A stretch of 64,000 nt of DNA from positions 62,001 to 126,000 of the forward strand of contig NZ_LN999828.1 of assembly GCF_001517625.2 (NCBI RefSeq), given 5' to 3'. The position numbers and the translations under genes were made by a program. Each line of letters opens with the position of its first letter. Positions within the stretch are counted from its first letter, which is position 1. This document shows, in pieces, positions 50,361 to 59,232 of the stretch. Under the pieces are notes generated by a model, which searched no databases, was not told the DNA's origin, and saw only the letters and a program-made list of their open reading frames with translations. The stretch is from Clostridium sp. AT4. GTDB taxonomy: Bacteria; Bacillota; Clostridia; Lachnospirales; Lachnospiraceae.

Positions 50361-50941
50361 TTTTAGGGTGTGCAAAATCTTCTGCCAGCGTGGAAAAAAG
50401 TGAAGGGGATTGATTTCCCCTTCTGTTCCTTGGCAAATACTGTTTTGACAGTCATATCCGGCAATACAGATACTTTAGCTGTTCAGCCCAAAAGGAGAAG
50501 CACAGAGGAGAATCCGCCATGACCACCTGCAGACGGTCAGAGGGTCTGTCAATAAGATGACATCAAAGGTGCAGAGCGGGAACGATTTGTCCTCAAAGCA
50601 GTCTATGGCAGGCTGCCTGCAACGACCTGAACAGCCTATAATGATACTTCCGTCCAGTCACAGCCCCTTAAGAAGGGATCACGCAATGAGGGCGGCTCGG
50701 AGAGATCCTCGGAGGGGATAAATCCCATGACAGCCATGAGCCATGGCTGGTTTGCATTGCCGCCCAGAGAGAACAACAGGATCACTTATGAGTGTTCCTG
50801 TTGGTATCCGGTTCCGGGAAGTAGTGTCGAATAGGAGCCAGTGAAAATGAAGAACAAGTGATTTTATAACAGAAACTACGGTGACAGTCTTATGCAGAGG
50901 ATTCATACCGAATCAATCACAGAATAAGGCTGTCACTGCCC
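50361..50941 (+). other. structured non-coding region between sigma-like and MazF-like genes
   Basis: About 580 bases with no convincing gene and higher GC than its flanks. GGGCGGC (50690-50696) pairs with GCCGCCC (50759-50765) around an inner hairpin CAGCCATG (50731-50738) / CATGGCTG (50742-50749). Further on, GTGACAGTCTTAT (50881-50893) pairs with ATAAGGCTGTCAC (50924-50936), with inner GATTC (50900-50904) / GAATC (50910-50914). Such a layout would suit a structured RNA or a regulatory DNA region for recombination. I do not recognise a known RNA family. Confidence 0.45.
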
Positions 50942-50971
50942 TTGTGTTATAAAGTCAAAAGGGAAAGCGAG

Positions 50972-51337
50972 GTGAACATCACGATAAAAAAAGGAGACAT
51001 TTATTATGCAGATCTGACTCCCGTTGTTGGTTCTGAACAGGGAGGGATCCGCCCGGTTTTGATTATTCAAAATGATATTGGCAATTATTACAGCCCAACC
51101 GTAATCGCTGCAGCAATTACCAGCCGATTTCAGAAGCATTCCATTCCTACTCATATTCAGCTAGAGCAGGAAGTAAGAGGACTTCGTAGAAATTCGGTCA
51201 TCTTGCTGGAGCAGGTGAGTACCATTGATCGTATGCGACTGAAACGATACATAGGAAGCTTGAATGGGAGCATGATGCAGAAGGTGGATCGGGCTATACT
51301 CATCAGCTTTGGATTAAAAGAACAAAATCGGGCATAG
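50972..51337 (+). CDS. MazF/PemK-like toxin
   Basis: A 121 aa endoribonuclease-type toxin: IKKGDIYYADLTPVVGSEQG, GIRPVLIIQNDIGNYYSPTV, then ITSRFQKHSIPTHIQL and SVILLEQVSTIDRMRL, the order of MazF strands and the conserved catalytic Arg and Ser/Thr region. GTG 50972 is the usual-looking start, but the frame is open to 50942 with TTG. There is no MazE-like antitoxin in front, where it is normally found; the preceding region is non-coding. It may serve in element stability or may be regulated differently. Confidence 0.85.
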   Translation: MNITIKKGDIYYADLTPVVGSEQGGIRPVLIIQNDIGNYYSPTVIAAAITSRFQKHSIPTHIQLEQEVRGLRRNSVILLEQVSTIDRMRLKRYIGSLNGSMMQKVDRAILISFGLKEQNRA

Positions 51338-51369
51338 AATGGTGTTTGGATGTTTGACAGGAGGCAGGA

Positions 51370-51717
51370 ATGGAACAGAGAAGAGGGGCATGGATTTATT
51401 GTGCGATTGATGCACCGGATGATACCCATGACACATTGAAAGAACAATTTAAACAGTTGATTGATTATGCAGACCAGATGGAACTTGGAGTGGTCGGGAG
51501 CTCCAGTGATGTAGGAGCAAAACCACTTTGGGAGAGAAATGGATTCCGGCAGTTTGTAAGCCAGGTTCAGAAAGGTAGTGTGAAGGTGCTTTTGATTATG
51601 AATAGGAACTGCCTGTCTAGGTCTTCCATGCAGCTGGCAAGGGTACAGATTTTGCAGGAGAGCCATGGAGTGCGTGTTTATTCCCCAATGGAGGGAGAGA
51701 TTGGATTCAGCCATTAA
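51370..51717 (+). CDS. degenerate resolvase-domain protein without the catalytic serine
   Basis: A 115 aa protein with the fold pattern of a serine recombinase catalytic domain only: residues 8-18 WIYCAIDAPDD (normally YxRVSTDDQ), then a QFKQLIDYADQ helix, SSSDVGAKPLWERNGFRQFV and NRNCLSRSSMQLAR. The nucleophile Ser is replaced by Asp14-Ala15 and the DNA-binding part is absent. It may regulate the nearby recombinases by pairing with them. AGGAGGCAGGA precedes ATG. Confidence 0.65.
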   Translation: MEQRRGAWIYCAIDAPDDTHDTLKEQFKQLIDYADQMELGVVGSSSDVGAKPLWERNGFRQFVSQVQKGSVKVLLIMNRNCLSRSSMQLARVQILQESHGVRVYSPMEGEIGFSH

Positions 51718-51736
51718 AAATAAGGAGAAGCTGGCA

Positions 51737-52132
51737 ATGAAAGCAGAAGATAAGAGGATGGTGGAACGGATTATGGGTACAGGTACGATGGGGTATGCCT
51801 ATGAGTATCCATATGGTGGAGGAGCCAGAAAAGAGTATATGTTGGCACTGACTCCGGAAAATCTGGCGAACTTTATAGGTGCAAGAGGATGCGAAGCAGA
51901 AAAAATTATTATAACTGACATAGCGGACAGGTTGGTTGTGAACACCATGTTTGGAATGTTAGATGTTTGTCCTAATCAGAAGTTATGTAGGAGAATTGTG
52001 CAGCATCTGTTACCGATTCAGATGGGAGAAAAAGAGGCAGGTAAAGTGTTAGCTGTGGATCGGAATGTGTCAAATCAATACTTTGCTATGGAAGATGAAG
52101 TAGTTACGATGGCAGAATACCAGATGTTATAG
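51737..52132 (+). CDS. hypothetical protein of the recombinase module
   Basis: A 131 aa soluble protein I do not recognise. It has a central glycine-tyrosine segment (MGTGTMGYAYEYPYGGGARK) and the helical LTPENLANFIGARGCEAEKI and MLDVCPNQKLCRRIVQHLLP segments. ATG 51737 with AATAAGGAGAAGCTGGCA upstream is preferred over the longer frame from 51665, which overlaps the preceding gene. Its location suggests an accessory role in excision or regulation. Confidence 0.6.
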   Translation: MKAEDKRMVERIMGTGTMGYAYEYPYGGGARKEYMLALTPENLANFIGARGCEAEKIIITDIADRLVVNTMFGMLDVCPNQKLCRRIVQHLLPIQMGEKEAGKVLAVDRNVSNQYFAMEDEVVTMAEYQML

Positions 52133-52154
52133 GAATTACTGGGTGGATGGGAGA

Positions 52155-52259
52155 ATGATAATGATTGGAATATTGATTATTGTAGTGGTAGGAATCGGTG
52201 GCTTTTTGGTAACTGCTGGTATTGCATTTGAAGTGGCAGGGAGCTACCAGATAGATTAA
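52155..52259 (+). CDS. 34-aa membrane peptide
   Basis: A short frame with one hydrophobic segment (IGILIIVVVGIGGFLVTAGI) and a short polar end. GGATGGGAG lies just before the ATG. It is too small to assign and lies in an operon of small genes in front of the recombinases. It could be a chance frame, but the ribosome site and membrane composition favour a real gene. Confidence 0.45.
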   Translation: MIMIGILIIVVVGIGGFLVTAGIAFEVAGSYQID

Positions 52260-52280
52260 AGAAATGGGGAGGGACTTGGC

Positions 52281-52439
52281 TTGGAGAAGAAAGAGAGCAG
52301 GGAAGTCAATTATAAGTTGGCTGTGAAACTGTTGGATCTGATGTTGAAAAATGGTTTTTTACTGCCAGAGGAATATGAAAAAATTGATGCTTTAAACCGT
52401 CTGACATTTCAACCGGAACTTTCCAAAGTATATGCTTAA
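52281..52439 (+). CDS. 52-aa SHOCT-like small protein
   Basis: A 52 aa peptide (REVNYKLAVKLLDLMLKNGF, LPEEYEKIDALNRLTFQPEL) resembling the short helical SHOCT-like proteins often found before recombinase genes in Clostridia. It starts at TTG 52281 behind GGGGAGGGA. The family resemblance is from memory; an oligomerisation or regulatory role is possible. Confidence 0.55.
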   Translation: MEKKESREVNYKLAVKLLDLMLKNGFLLPEEYEKIDALNRLTFQPELSKVYA

Positions 52440-52547
52440 ATTCCTGGATATCCTGCAGAAATTGTGGTATTGTGTGGTACTAACAGGAGAGATGATTATA
52501 AGAAAAGTATATCTGAATTCTGAAAAATGGAGGAAAGGAGAAGAAAA

Positions 52548-54173
52548 ATGAAAGCAAAAAAGGAAAAGAAAATCACGCGGATTGAGCCAGTTCGTACCAC
52601 ACAATTCCTTGAAAAAACACAGATAAGACGAGTGTGTGCGTATTGCAGGGTCAGTACAGATTCTGAACATCAAAAGAATTCATTTGAAGTTCAGGTTGCA
52701 TATTACAGCCACCTGATTGGAGAACACAATAACTGGATTTTTTCGGGCATCTATGCAGATGAAGCAAGAAGTGGAACCCGGATGGATGGCAGGGACGAAT
52801 TTTTGAAAATGATGCGGGACTGTCGACATGGACAGCATGATTATATTATCACGAAATCCGTTACACGGTTTGCCAGAAATACAGTAGACAGCATTCAGGC
52901 GATTCGTGAATTAAAGGCTCTTGGAATTGGCGTATACTTTGAAAAGGAACGGGTTGATACCCTTTCTGAAAAAAGTGAACAGCTTCTTACCATCTTAAGT
53001 TCCATTGCCCAGGGAGAATCAGAGAATACTTCTACCAATGTCAGATGGTCTGTGGTACGGAGATTTCAAAATGGTACCTTTATCATCAGTGAGCCTGCTT
53101 ATGGATACTGTAAAGATCCAGATGGAAATCTGATCATTGAACCGAAGGAAGCGGCAGTGGTACGAAGAATTTTTGAAGCATACCTGGGAGGGATGGGTTC
53201 CTATGCAATCGCCCGGAGCTTACAAGAGGAGAGAATCCCTACCAGCCGGAAATCGAATGGCTGGCAGGAGGGTTCTGTTAAAGAAATTCTTAAAAATCCG
53301 GTTTACGAAGGGGATCTGCTTTTGCAGAAGACCTGTACTACAGAAGGGGTACCATTTAGAAAAAAACGGAACCATGGAGAACTTCCCCAATATCTGATCC
53401 GCGATAACCATGAACCCATTATCAGCAGAGAAGAAGCGGAAGCAGTTCGTAAGCTCTGTGCATATCGAAAGGAACAGCAGTGTGTCGAGAACACAGAGGT
53501 ATATCAGAACCGTTATGCATTTAGCAGCCGGATTCGGTGTGGGGTGTGCGGCAGCACATTCCGCAGGCAGAAAATATACATAGGAAAACCTTATGAAAAA
53601 GTCCTGTGGTGCTGCCATAAACATATTCAGGACAGAAAGGCCTGTGGTCAAAAGGCAATCCGGGAAGACGATATTCAGTGTTTGTTTACCAGGATGTGGA
53701 ACCGACTGGCTGGAAATTATGAGGAAATCCTGATACCTTTGCTGGCAGGACTCAAAGCGGTTCCAAGAGATCCAAAGCAGGAAAAGGAGATTGGGGAGTT
53801 AAGTCATCAAATAGAGGAATTAAGAAAGCAGAGCCATATGTTGCGGCAAGTCCTGGTGGACGGTAACATTGGCTCTGCTGTTTTTATAGAAAGACGGAAC
53901 CAACTGGATTCAGAACTGGAAACAGCGATCCACAGGAGGCAGCTTTTAGAGGAGGATCAGTTTTTTGAGCAGGAGATCATGCAAACAGAATATCTGCTGA
54001 CCATATTTCGGAGCCGCCCAGCCAGGATGGAGGATTACGATGAAGAAGCATTTTTGATGATTATTGACCATGTGACAGTATATCCAGAAAAGAGAGTTCA
54101 GTTTTGCCTGAAAAATGGTTTGGAGCTGGAAGAGTCACTGGAGGAAGGAGACATGGCGGATGGCAGGAACTAA
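52548..54173 (+). CDS. large serine recombinase (first of three)
   Basis: A 541 aa large serine recombinase: catalytic domain with RVCAYCRVSTDSEHQKNSFE (the nucleophile Ser) and ITKSVTRFARNTVDSI, then a Recombinase domain (PAYGYCKDPDGNLIIEPKEA), the zinc-ribbon (RCGVCGSTFRRQK, then CCHKH) and a coiled-coil C-terminus. ATG 52548 with GGAAAGGAG in front is the best start. Such enzymes integrate and excise elements between att sites. The next gene begins 14 bases before its stop. Confidence 0.9.
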   Translation: MKAKKEKKITRIEPVRTTQFLEKTQIRRVCAYCRVSTDSEHQKNSFEVQVAYYSHLIGEHNNWIFSGIYADEARSGTRMDGRDEFLKMMRDCRHGQHDYIITKSVTRFARNTVDSIQAIRELKALGIGVYFEKERVDTLSEKSEQLLTILSSIAQGESENTSTNVRWSVVRRFQNGTFIISEPAYGYCKDPDGNLIIEPKEAAVVRRIFEAYLGGMGSYAIARSLQEERIPTSRKSNGWQEGSVKEILKNPVYEGDLLLQKTCTTEGVPFRKKRNHGELPQYLIRDNHEPIISREEAEAVRKLCAYRKEQQCVENTEVYQNRYAFSSRIRCGVCGSTFRRQKIYIGKPYEKVLWCCHKHIQDRKACGQKAIREDDIQCLFTRMWNRLAGNYEEILIPLLAGLKAVPRDPKQEKEIGELSHQIEELRKQSHMLRQVLVDGNIGSAVFIERRNQLDSELETAIHRRQLLEEDQFFEQEIMQTEYLLTIFRSRPARMEDYDEEAFLMIIDHVTVYPEKRVQFCLKNGLELEESLEEGDMADGRN

Positions 54174-55149
54174 AAAGCAAAGGCATTTGCCAATCGGATA
54201 TCGAATTCAAAATGGCAGGGCAGAGATAATTCCAGAAGAGGCAGAATTGATACAACGCATTTTTCAGGATTATCAGGAGGGAGCCACCATCTATGGAATT
54301 GCAAAGTGGATGACAGAGCTGGGAGTGCTGAATGCAAACGGACATCCTTCATGGAATCATGGCTCTATCGGAAATTTGTTGAAGAACCCAAGATATTGTG
54401 GGGATGAATATTATCCGCCAATTATTTCAAAGGAACTGTTTCAACAGGTACAGGAGAGACGGGCAAATAAGGCCAGTCAACTGGGACGCAGGTACCATCC
54501 AAACAGCTATGCAAACAAAGGCATTTTGAATGGGAAGATCTTTTGTGGAGAGTGTGGATTAGAATATCGAAAATATGCAAAGAAGCGGCAAAAGTCAGAA
54601 GAAGATAAATGGTGCTGGAAATGCTCCAAATATCAGAATGGAAGGAAGGTGTCCTGCGGAAACAGAATTCTGTCAGAGGAGCAGATTCAAAGTGCGGCTA
54701 TGGAAGCTATAAATATGGTAGCAGAGCACCCGGAACTGGCTCAGATGGTTCAAAAAGAAAGAGTGACATTGGAAACACCTAAATACAGAAAGCTGACCAG
54801 ACAGATTGAAGAACTTCTGCAAATGGAAGAGTTTTCAGCAGAAGAGATCAAAACATTGCTTTACGAGAGAGCAATGGAACAGTATCAATCCATGGAAATA
54901 CAAAGCCAGCCTTATTATGCAGAGCAGATGGCAGAAATCCTGTGCAGAAGTGGAAAACAGGAACAATTTAATGAAGGATGTTTTCAAAAGACGGTGGAGA
55001 AAATCATGGTTTTTAAGAATGGAACCATGGATGTACATATGAGAAACGGAGTCATAATCCAGATTAAAGAGAATGGAGAGGAGGGAAGCAGCGATGCAGG
55101 CAAGTGTAAAAAAGAACATATCTGTCATACCGGCAAAGCCAGCTTATGA
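54160..55149 (+). CDS. serine-recombinase-like protein lacking the catalytic domain (second of three)
   Basis: A 329 aa protein consisting of the Recombinase domain (LPIGYRIQNGRAEIIPEEAE), zinc ribbon (FCGECGLEYRK, then CWKCSKYQNGRKVSC) and a C-terminal helical part; there is no YxRVS catalytic domain. It is thus probably a DNA-binding partner rather than a recombinase on its own. ATG 54160 overlaps the end of the first recombinase and its own end overlaps the third gene by 56 bases, so the three genes form a tight operon. Confidence 0.85.
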   Translation: MAGTKKQRHLPIGYRIQNGRAEIIPEEAELIQRIFQDYQEGATIYGIAKWMTELGVLNANGHPSWNHGSIGNLLKNPRYCGDEYYPPIISKELFQQVQERRANKASQLGRRYHPNSYANKGILNGKIFCGECGLEYRKYAKKRQKSEEDKWCWKCSKYQNGRKVSCGNRILSEEQIQSAAMEAINMVAEHPELAQMVQKERVTLETPKYRKLTRQIEELLQMEEFSAEEIKTLLYERAMEQYQSMEIQSQPYYAEQMAEILCRSGKQEQFNEGCFQKTVEKIMVFKNGTMDVHMRNGVIIQIKENGEEGSSDAGKCKKEHICHTGKASL

Positions 55150-56740
55150 CCGGAGCATCAGGCCGCAGATGCGAACCCTTCGGGTGGCAGCCTACTGCCG
55201 TGTCAGTACCTTGATGGAACAGCAGGAATCCAGTTATGAAGCCCAGGTGCAGTATTACACAGAAAAGATTAAAAGTAATCCCAATTGGAAACTGGCGGGG
55301 ATTTATGCAGATGATGGAAAGAGTGCAACCAGTACCAGAAAGAGATCGGATTTCCAGTCTATGATCGATGACTGCATGGCAGGAAAGATTGACATGGTCA
55401 TTACAAAATCCATCAGCCGGTTTGCCAGAAATACCGTAGACTCCCTGACCAATATCCGGAAGTTGAAAGAAAAGAACATTGCCGTATTTTTTGAAAAAGA
55501 AGGGATTAACACGCTGGAGGGAAGCGGAGAACTGCTGATTACGATCCTGAGCAGCCAGGCACAGGAGGAGAGCCGGAATATCAGCGAAAACTGTCACTGG
55601 GGAATCGTAAGACGATTTGAAGCAGGACAGGTCATTGTCAACCACAGTAAGTTCCTTGGATATACGAAGGACAAGGACGGAAATCTGGTGATTGTACCAG
55701 AAGAAGCGGAACTGGTGCGGCGAATTTACCGGCTGTTTTTGGAAGGAAACAGCAGCTATAGGATTAAAAGGATCCTGGAATCAGAGGGGATTAAGACGGT
55801 AACCGGAAATACCGTGTGGCAGGCAACCGTGATCGATAAGATGCTGACCAATGAGAAATACATGGGAGATGCCCTTCTGCAGAAGACCTATACCGTAGAT
55901 TTTCTGACCAAGAAAAAGGTGGCCAATAAGGGGATTGTTCCCCAGTATTATATCGAGGATGATCATGAAGCCATCATACCAAAAGAATTATTTTATCGGG
56001 TACAGGAAGAGAAAGCTCGAAGAGGAAATATTTATCGGGCAGCTATTAAGAAAAAATGGGGAGAAGAAAAAAGTAAATACAGCGGCAAGTATGCATTGTC
56101 GGATTTGATGGTCTGTGCAGAATGCGGACAGCCCTACCGGAGGCAGGTATGGTCCAAATATGGAAAGAAAAGTGCTGTGTGGAGATGTGATAACCGGTTG
56201 AAACATGGTTCCGAGCGGTGCAGGAATTCCCCGACTCTAAAAGAGGAAATCCTCCACGAAGCGATTATGACGGCTATCAGCAAGGTGGTAGAGGATCAGG
56301 GCGAATTTGTACAGGCGTTCCGTGAAAACGTGATCCGGATTATCGGAAACTATGGAAGTAAAGCAGAACCGACAGAATACGATACGGAGATTCAGAAACA
56401 GGAGAAGCGTCTGATGACACTGATCGAAGAAAGTGCCAAGGGAAACTGCCAAGAGGCAGATTTTGACCGGGAATACCGGGGCGTTACAGAGCAGTTGAAG
56501 GAGCTGAGAAAAAAGAAAGAACAGTTCATGAAGGAACAGCGTCTGGCAGAAGCATATGACCAGAGAGTAGAAGGGATGGATGCTTATATGAAGAAAGCAG
56601 GGGTACTGAGCCGGGAATTCGATAATGACCTGGTGTGGAGGCTGATTCAGACGGTCAAGGTTATCAACCAGAATAAGATCGAGATCCAGTTCCGGTCGGG
56701 GATCGTGATGGTGCAGAGGCTGGATACATGGGAAGACTAG
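55094..56740 (+). CDS. large serine recombinase (third of three)
   Basis: A 548 aa large serine recombinase with its catalytic start RVAAYCRVSTLMEQQESSYE, ITKSISRFARNTVDSLTNIR, Recombinase domain (VNHSKFLGYTKDKDGNLVIV), zinc ribbon (CAECGQPYRRQ) and coiled-coil tail. ATG 55094 with GAGGAGGGAAGC in front is preferred over 55073. It overlaps the second gene. The element's right end and attachment site are probably in or just after the next 100-170 bases, which hold no gene. Confidence 0.9.
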   Translation: MQASVKKNISVIPAKPAYDRSIRPQMRTLRVAAYCRVSTLMEQQESSYEAQVQYYTEKIKSNPNWKLAGIYADDGKSATSTRKRSDFQSMIDDCMAGKIDMVITKSISRFARNTVDSLTNIRKLKEKNIAVFFEKEGINTLEGSGELLITILSSQAQEESRNISENCHWGIVRRFEAGQVIVNHSKFLGYTKDKDGNLVIVPEEAELVRRIYRLFLEGNSSYRIKRILESEGIKTVTGNTVWQATVIDKMLTNEKYMGDALLQKTYTVDFLTKKKVANKGIVPQYYIEDDHEAIIPKELFYRVQEEKARRGNIYRAAIKKKWGEEKSKYSGKYALSDLMVCAECGQPYRRQVWSKYGKKSAVWRCDNRLKHGSERCRNSPTLKEEILHEAIMTAISKVVEDQGEFVQAFRENVIRIIGNYGSKAEPTEYDTEIQKQEKRLMTLIEESAKGNCQEADFDREYRGVTEQLKELRKKKEQFMKEQRLAEAYDQRVEGMDAYMKKAGVLSREFDNDLVWRLIQTVKVINQNKIEIQFRSGIVMVQRLDTWED

Positions 56741-56911
56741 AAATGGATATTAAGGAAGAAATACGGGGACCGCCTAACTAAAAACATAAAATTCAAACAT
56801 AAAATGAGTTGGAATGAACCTTGCAACAAAAGTGTGCCTGTGATAAAATTTAGGTATGATAGGGGAAGTGGATACTTCTGATAAAAACAGGCAGAGAAAG
56901 GAAGAGCAGAT

Positions 56912-57724
56912 ATGAGTAAGGATTGGGAAGAAAAGTTCAGGCCGGAAGATCTGCAGCGACTCCGCGGATTTCGCCTGATGGATGATGACTTTATGTCAAA
57001 ATGTTTTGAGGAAAATATAGAGTGTACGGAGTTGGTACTGCAGATTGTGCTGGGCAGAGATGATTTGAAGGTGGAAAAGGTAGCAATCCAGCATCAGCTT
57101 AAAAATTTGCAGGGTAGATCAATTATTTTTGATATCTATGCTACGGATCATGCTGGAAAAAGATATAATGTGGAGATCCAGCGAGCAGATCGCGGTGCGG
57201 GAGCAAAAAGAGCCAGGTATCACAGCAGTTTGATCGATGCCAATGTGACGGAGCCAGGAGAGAAGCTGGAAAATCTGGTAGAGACTTATGTAATCTTTAT
57301 TACAGAACGAGATGTGCTGGGAAAGGGAAAACCAATTTATCATATTGACCGGGTAATCAAAGAAACCGGCGAGAATTTTGGCGATGAGGCACATATTTTA
57401 TATGTGAACGGTGAATACCGGGATGAGTCGCCTATAGGGATTCTGATGCATGATTTTTCCTGTACCGATGCCAAAGATATGAAGTATAGAGCATTGGCAG
57501 AACGTGTAAGATATTTCAAGGAAGATGAGAAAGGAGTGGCTGCTATGTGTAAGGCGATGGAAGATATGCGGAATGAGGCTGCTTTGGCAGCAGATTTAGC
57601 TGCCAGAAAGAAAATGGCATGCAGTTTACTTGAAGATGGTGAGTTGACTTATGAAAAAATTGCAAAGTATACTGGCTTTACAGTTGAGGAAATCCAGAAA
57701 ATTGCTGTTCAAAAGGGAGCATAA
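56912..57724 (+). CDS. Rpn-type PD-(D/E)XK nuclease / putative transposase
   Basis: A 270 aa protein of the Rpn/transposase_31-like PD-(D/E)XK group: FRLMDDDFMSKCFEENIECT at the start, then the nuclease core VIFDIYATDHAGKRYNVEIQ type (Asp, then Glu-x-Gln), and the conserved YHSSLIDANVTEPGEKLENL. These proteins promote recombination and are often sprayed across Firmicute genomes. A ribosome site AAAGGAAGAG precedes the ATG. It lies beyond the recombinase end of the ICE, in the accessory patch. Confidence 0.85.
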   Translation: MSKDWEEKFRPEDLQRLRGFRLMDDDFMSKCFEENIECTELVLQIVLGRDDLKVEKVAIQHQLKNLQGRSIIFDIYATDHAGKRYNVEIQRADRGAGAKRARYHSSLIDANVTEPGEKLENLVETYVIFITERDVLGKGKPIYHIDRVIKETGENFGDEAHILYVNGEYRDESPIGILMHDFSCTDAKDMKYRALAERVRYFKEDEKGVAAMCKAMEDMRNEAALAADLAARKKMACSLLEDGELTYEKIAKYTGFTVEEIQKIAVQKGA

Positions 57725-57804
57725 ATTTAGCTAGTGGTATGTAAAAGGATATCGGAAAGGGTTGCCCAATAGTAGGTGACCCTTTTCAAATATGAGGCAG
57801 TATA

Positions 57805-59232
57805 ATGATGAAAAGTGATTTATATACAGGTCAGCTTAAATATAAAGATAAGGAGTTTACTTTTATATTTGATGGAGAAGAATTACGATTAATTGCTTCT
57901 GAATTGAATGAGTCAGAGAGAAGGTCTTTGTTTCTGGGTTATCTTGGACGAGGAATATCAATAACAGGGCAGACTGTAAAAATAGAAGAAGGATATTTGG
58001 TTGGAATTTGCAATGAAACCTTGCAGACTATTGTTTTTTTAACTAAAAAGGGCATGGATATAGTATATAGAAATGAGGTTTTGGTAGTTCCAATACTTGC
58101 ATATATTATCCAGAAGTATAGACGGGAAACTGTAGATAGAATTAGCTTTAGTAATGCCGAAATTAATTGCATTCATCCGGTTAGTGAGTCTTTTACTGTA
58201 GAATATGGACCAGATATAGAGACCTATAGTAGAGATGGTGAGTTGAAGTTAATAACGAAAAAGTTTAGTGAAACAACTACAGAGAAACAAGAATTTTTAT
58301 TAGAGGATAGGCGAGTGGTAGTTTATTTTGGTGTTTCAAGAGGAGTTAGCCATAAAGTTGGAGAATCACCACTGTCAATAGATTCTTCTCTTATATTTGA
58401 ATTTGATCCAACAAATGATTTTGAATTTGTATTAGAAATATGGAGAATAGCCAAAAGTTTTTTGCAATTTTTATGCTATCGTAAGGATGTGCATTTACCT
58501 GTTGGAGATATTTACTCACCTTACGAGGAAGAAAAACATGAGAAATTTGCAACAATATATATTTTGGGGGAAGATGGAGCTGTAGATGTAGATTCTTTGA
58601 AAAGAAGGCGGTATATTAAACAGGAATATATTTCTGGTCATGAAGGTGAGATTTTTTCAGATATTATTAATCATAAAATATACCTGCGTCATTTGCCTGA
58701 TACATATAAAGTGGGACATCATATTGATGCAGCAAGATTTGTAATGATAACAGCAGCATTTGAATGGGAATTTCGTAGAAATTATCCAAATGGCATAGAG
58801 AGAGGAGAAAAAACAAAACAAATTGAGCAAGAAGCAACGCAAGCAATACAGAAGTTAATTGATAACAGTACAGGCAAATTAAAAGATAAGTATAAATTTT
58901 TGAAAAAGCTTATTAAGTCTGATTCTCTGCAATCTGAAGTTGAACAAATGGGAAAAGATTATGGAGATATAATAAATCCGTTTGGAGAGTATTTGTATGA
59001 GTTAAATGGTCAAGAGTTATCGTATTCGAAAATGGGATTAAGATTAGGAAATCAAAGAAATCATTTTGCACATGGCGATATAGATGAAGAGTTTATAAAT
59101 GAGTCATTGATTGATGTGGTTTTTCTGGAAACTGTGTTATATGCAATGCAATTACGATGTTATGATATTGAAAAAATAGATGTACAGAAAGCAATCAAGG
59201 ATTTATTTCATTATAGTATCGCTATAAGATAA
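57805..59232 (+). CDS. HEPN-domain protein, ApeA-like defence candidate
   Basis: A 475 aa soluble protein of low GC. The first about 300 residues are beta-rich and resemble the N-terminal domain of ApeA-type proteins. The last about 130 residues are helical and contain RLGNQRNHFAHGDIDEEF with R418-x4-H423, the catalytic R-x4-6-H motif of HEPN ribonucleases. ApeA-type HEPN proteins give abortive infection against phage. The similarity is judged from length, layout and motif, so the call is inferred. ATG 57805 or 57808 are equal options. No partner gene is adjacent. Confidence 0.6.
   Translation: MMKSDLYTGQLKYKDKEFTFIFDGEELRLIASELNESERRSLFLGYLGRGISITGQTVKIEEGYLVGICNETLQTIVFLTKKGMDIVYRNEVLVVPILAYIIQKYRRETVDRISFSNAEINCIHPVSESFTVEYGPDIETYSRDGELKLITKKFSETTTEKQEFLLEDRRVVVYFGVSRGVSHKVGESPLSIDSSLIFEFDPTNDFEFVLEIWRIAKSFLQFLCYRKDVHLPVGDIYSPYEEEKHEKFATIYILGEDGAVDVDSLKRRRYIKQEYISGHEGEIFSDIINHKIYLRHLPDTYKVGHHIDAARFVMITAAFEWEFRRNYPNGIERGEKTKQIEQEATQAIQKLIDNSTGKLKDKYKFLKKLIKSDSLQSEVEQMGKDYGDIINPFGEYLYELNGQELSYSKMGLRLGNQRNHFAHGDIDEEFINESLIDVVFLETVLYAMQLRCYDIEKIDVQKAIKDLFHYSIAIR

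Noticed and set aside
56741-56911. Attachment site at the recombinase end
   Set aside because: The left end of the element is outside the window, so no pair of repeats can be tested. No tRNA gene was seen here.
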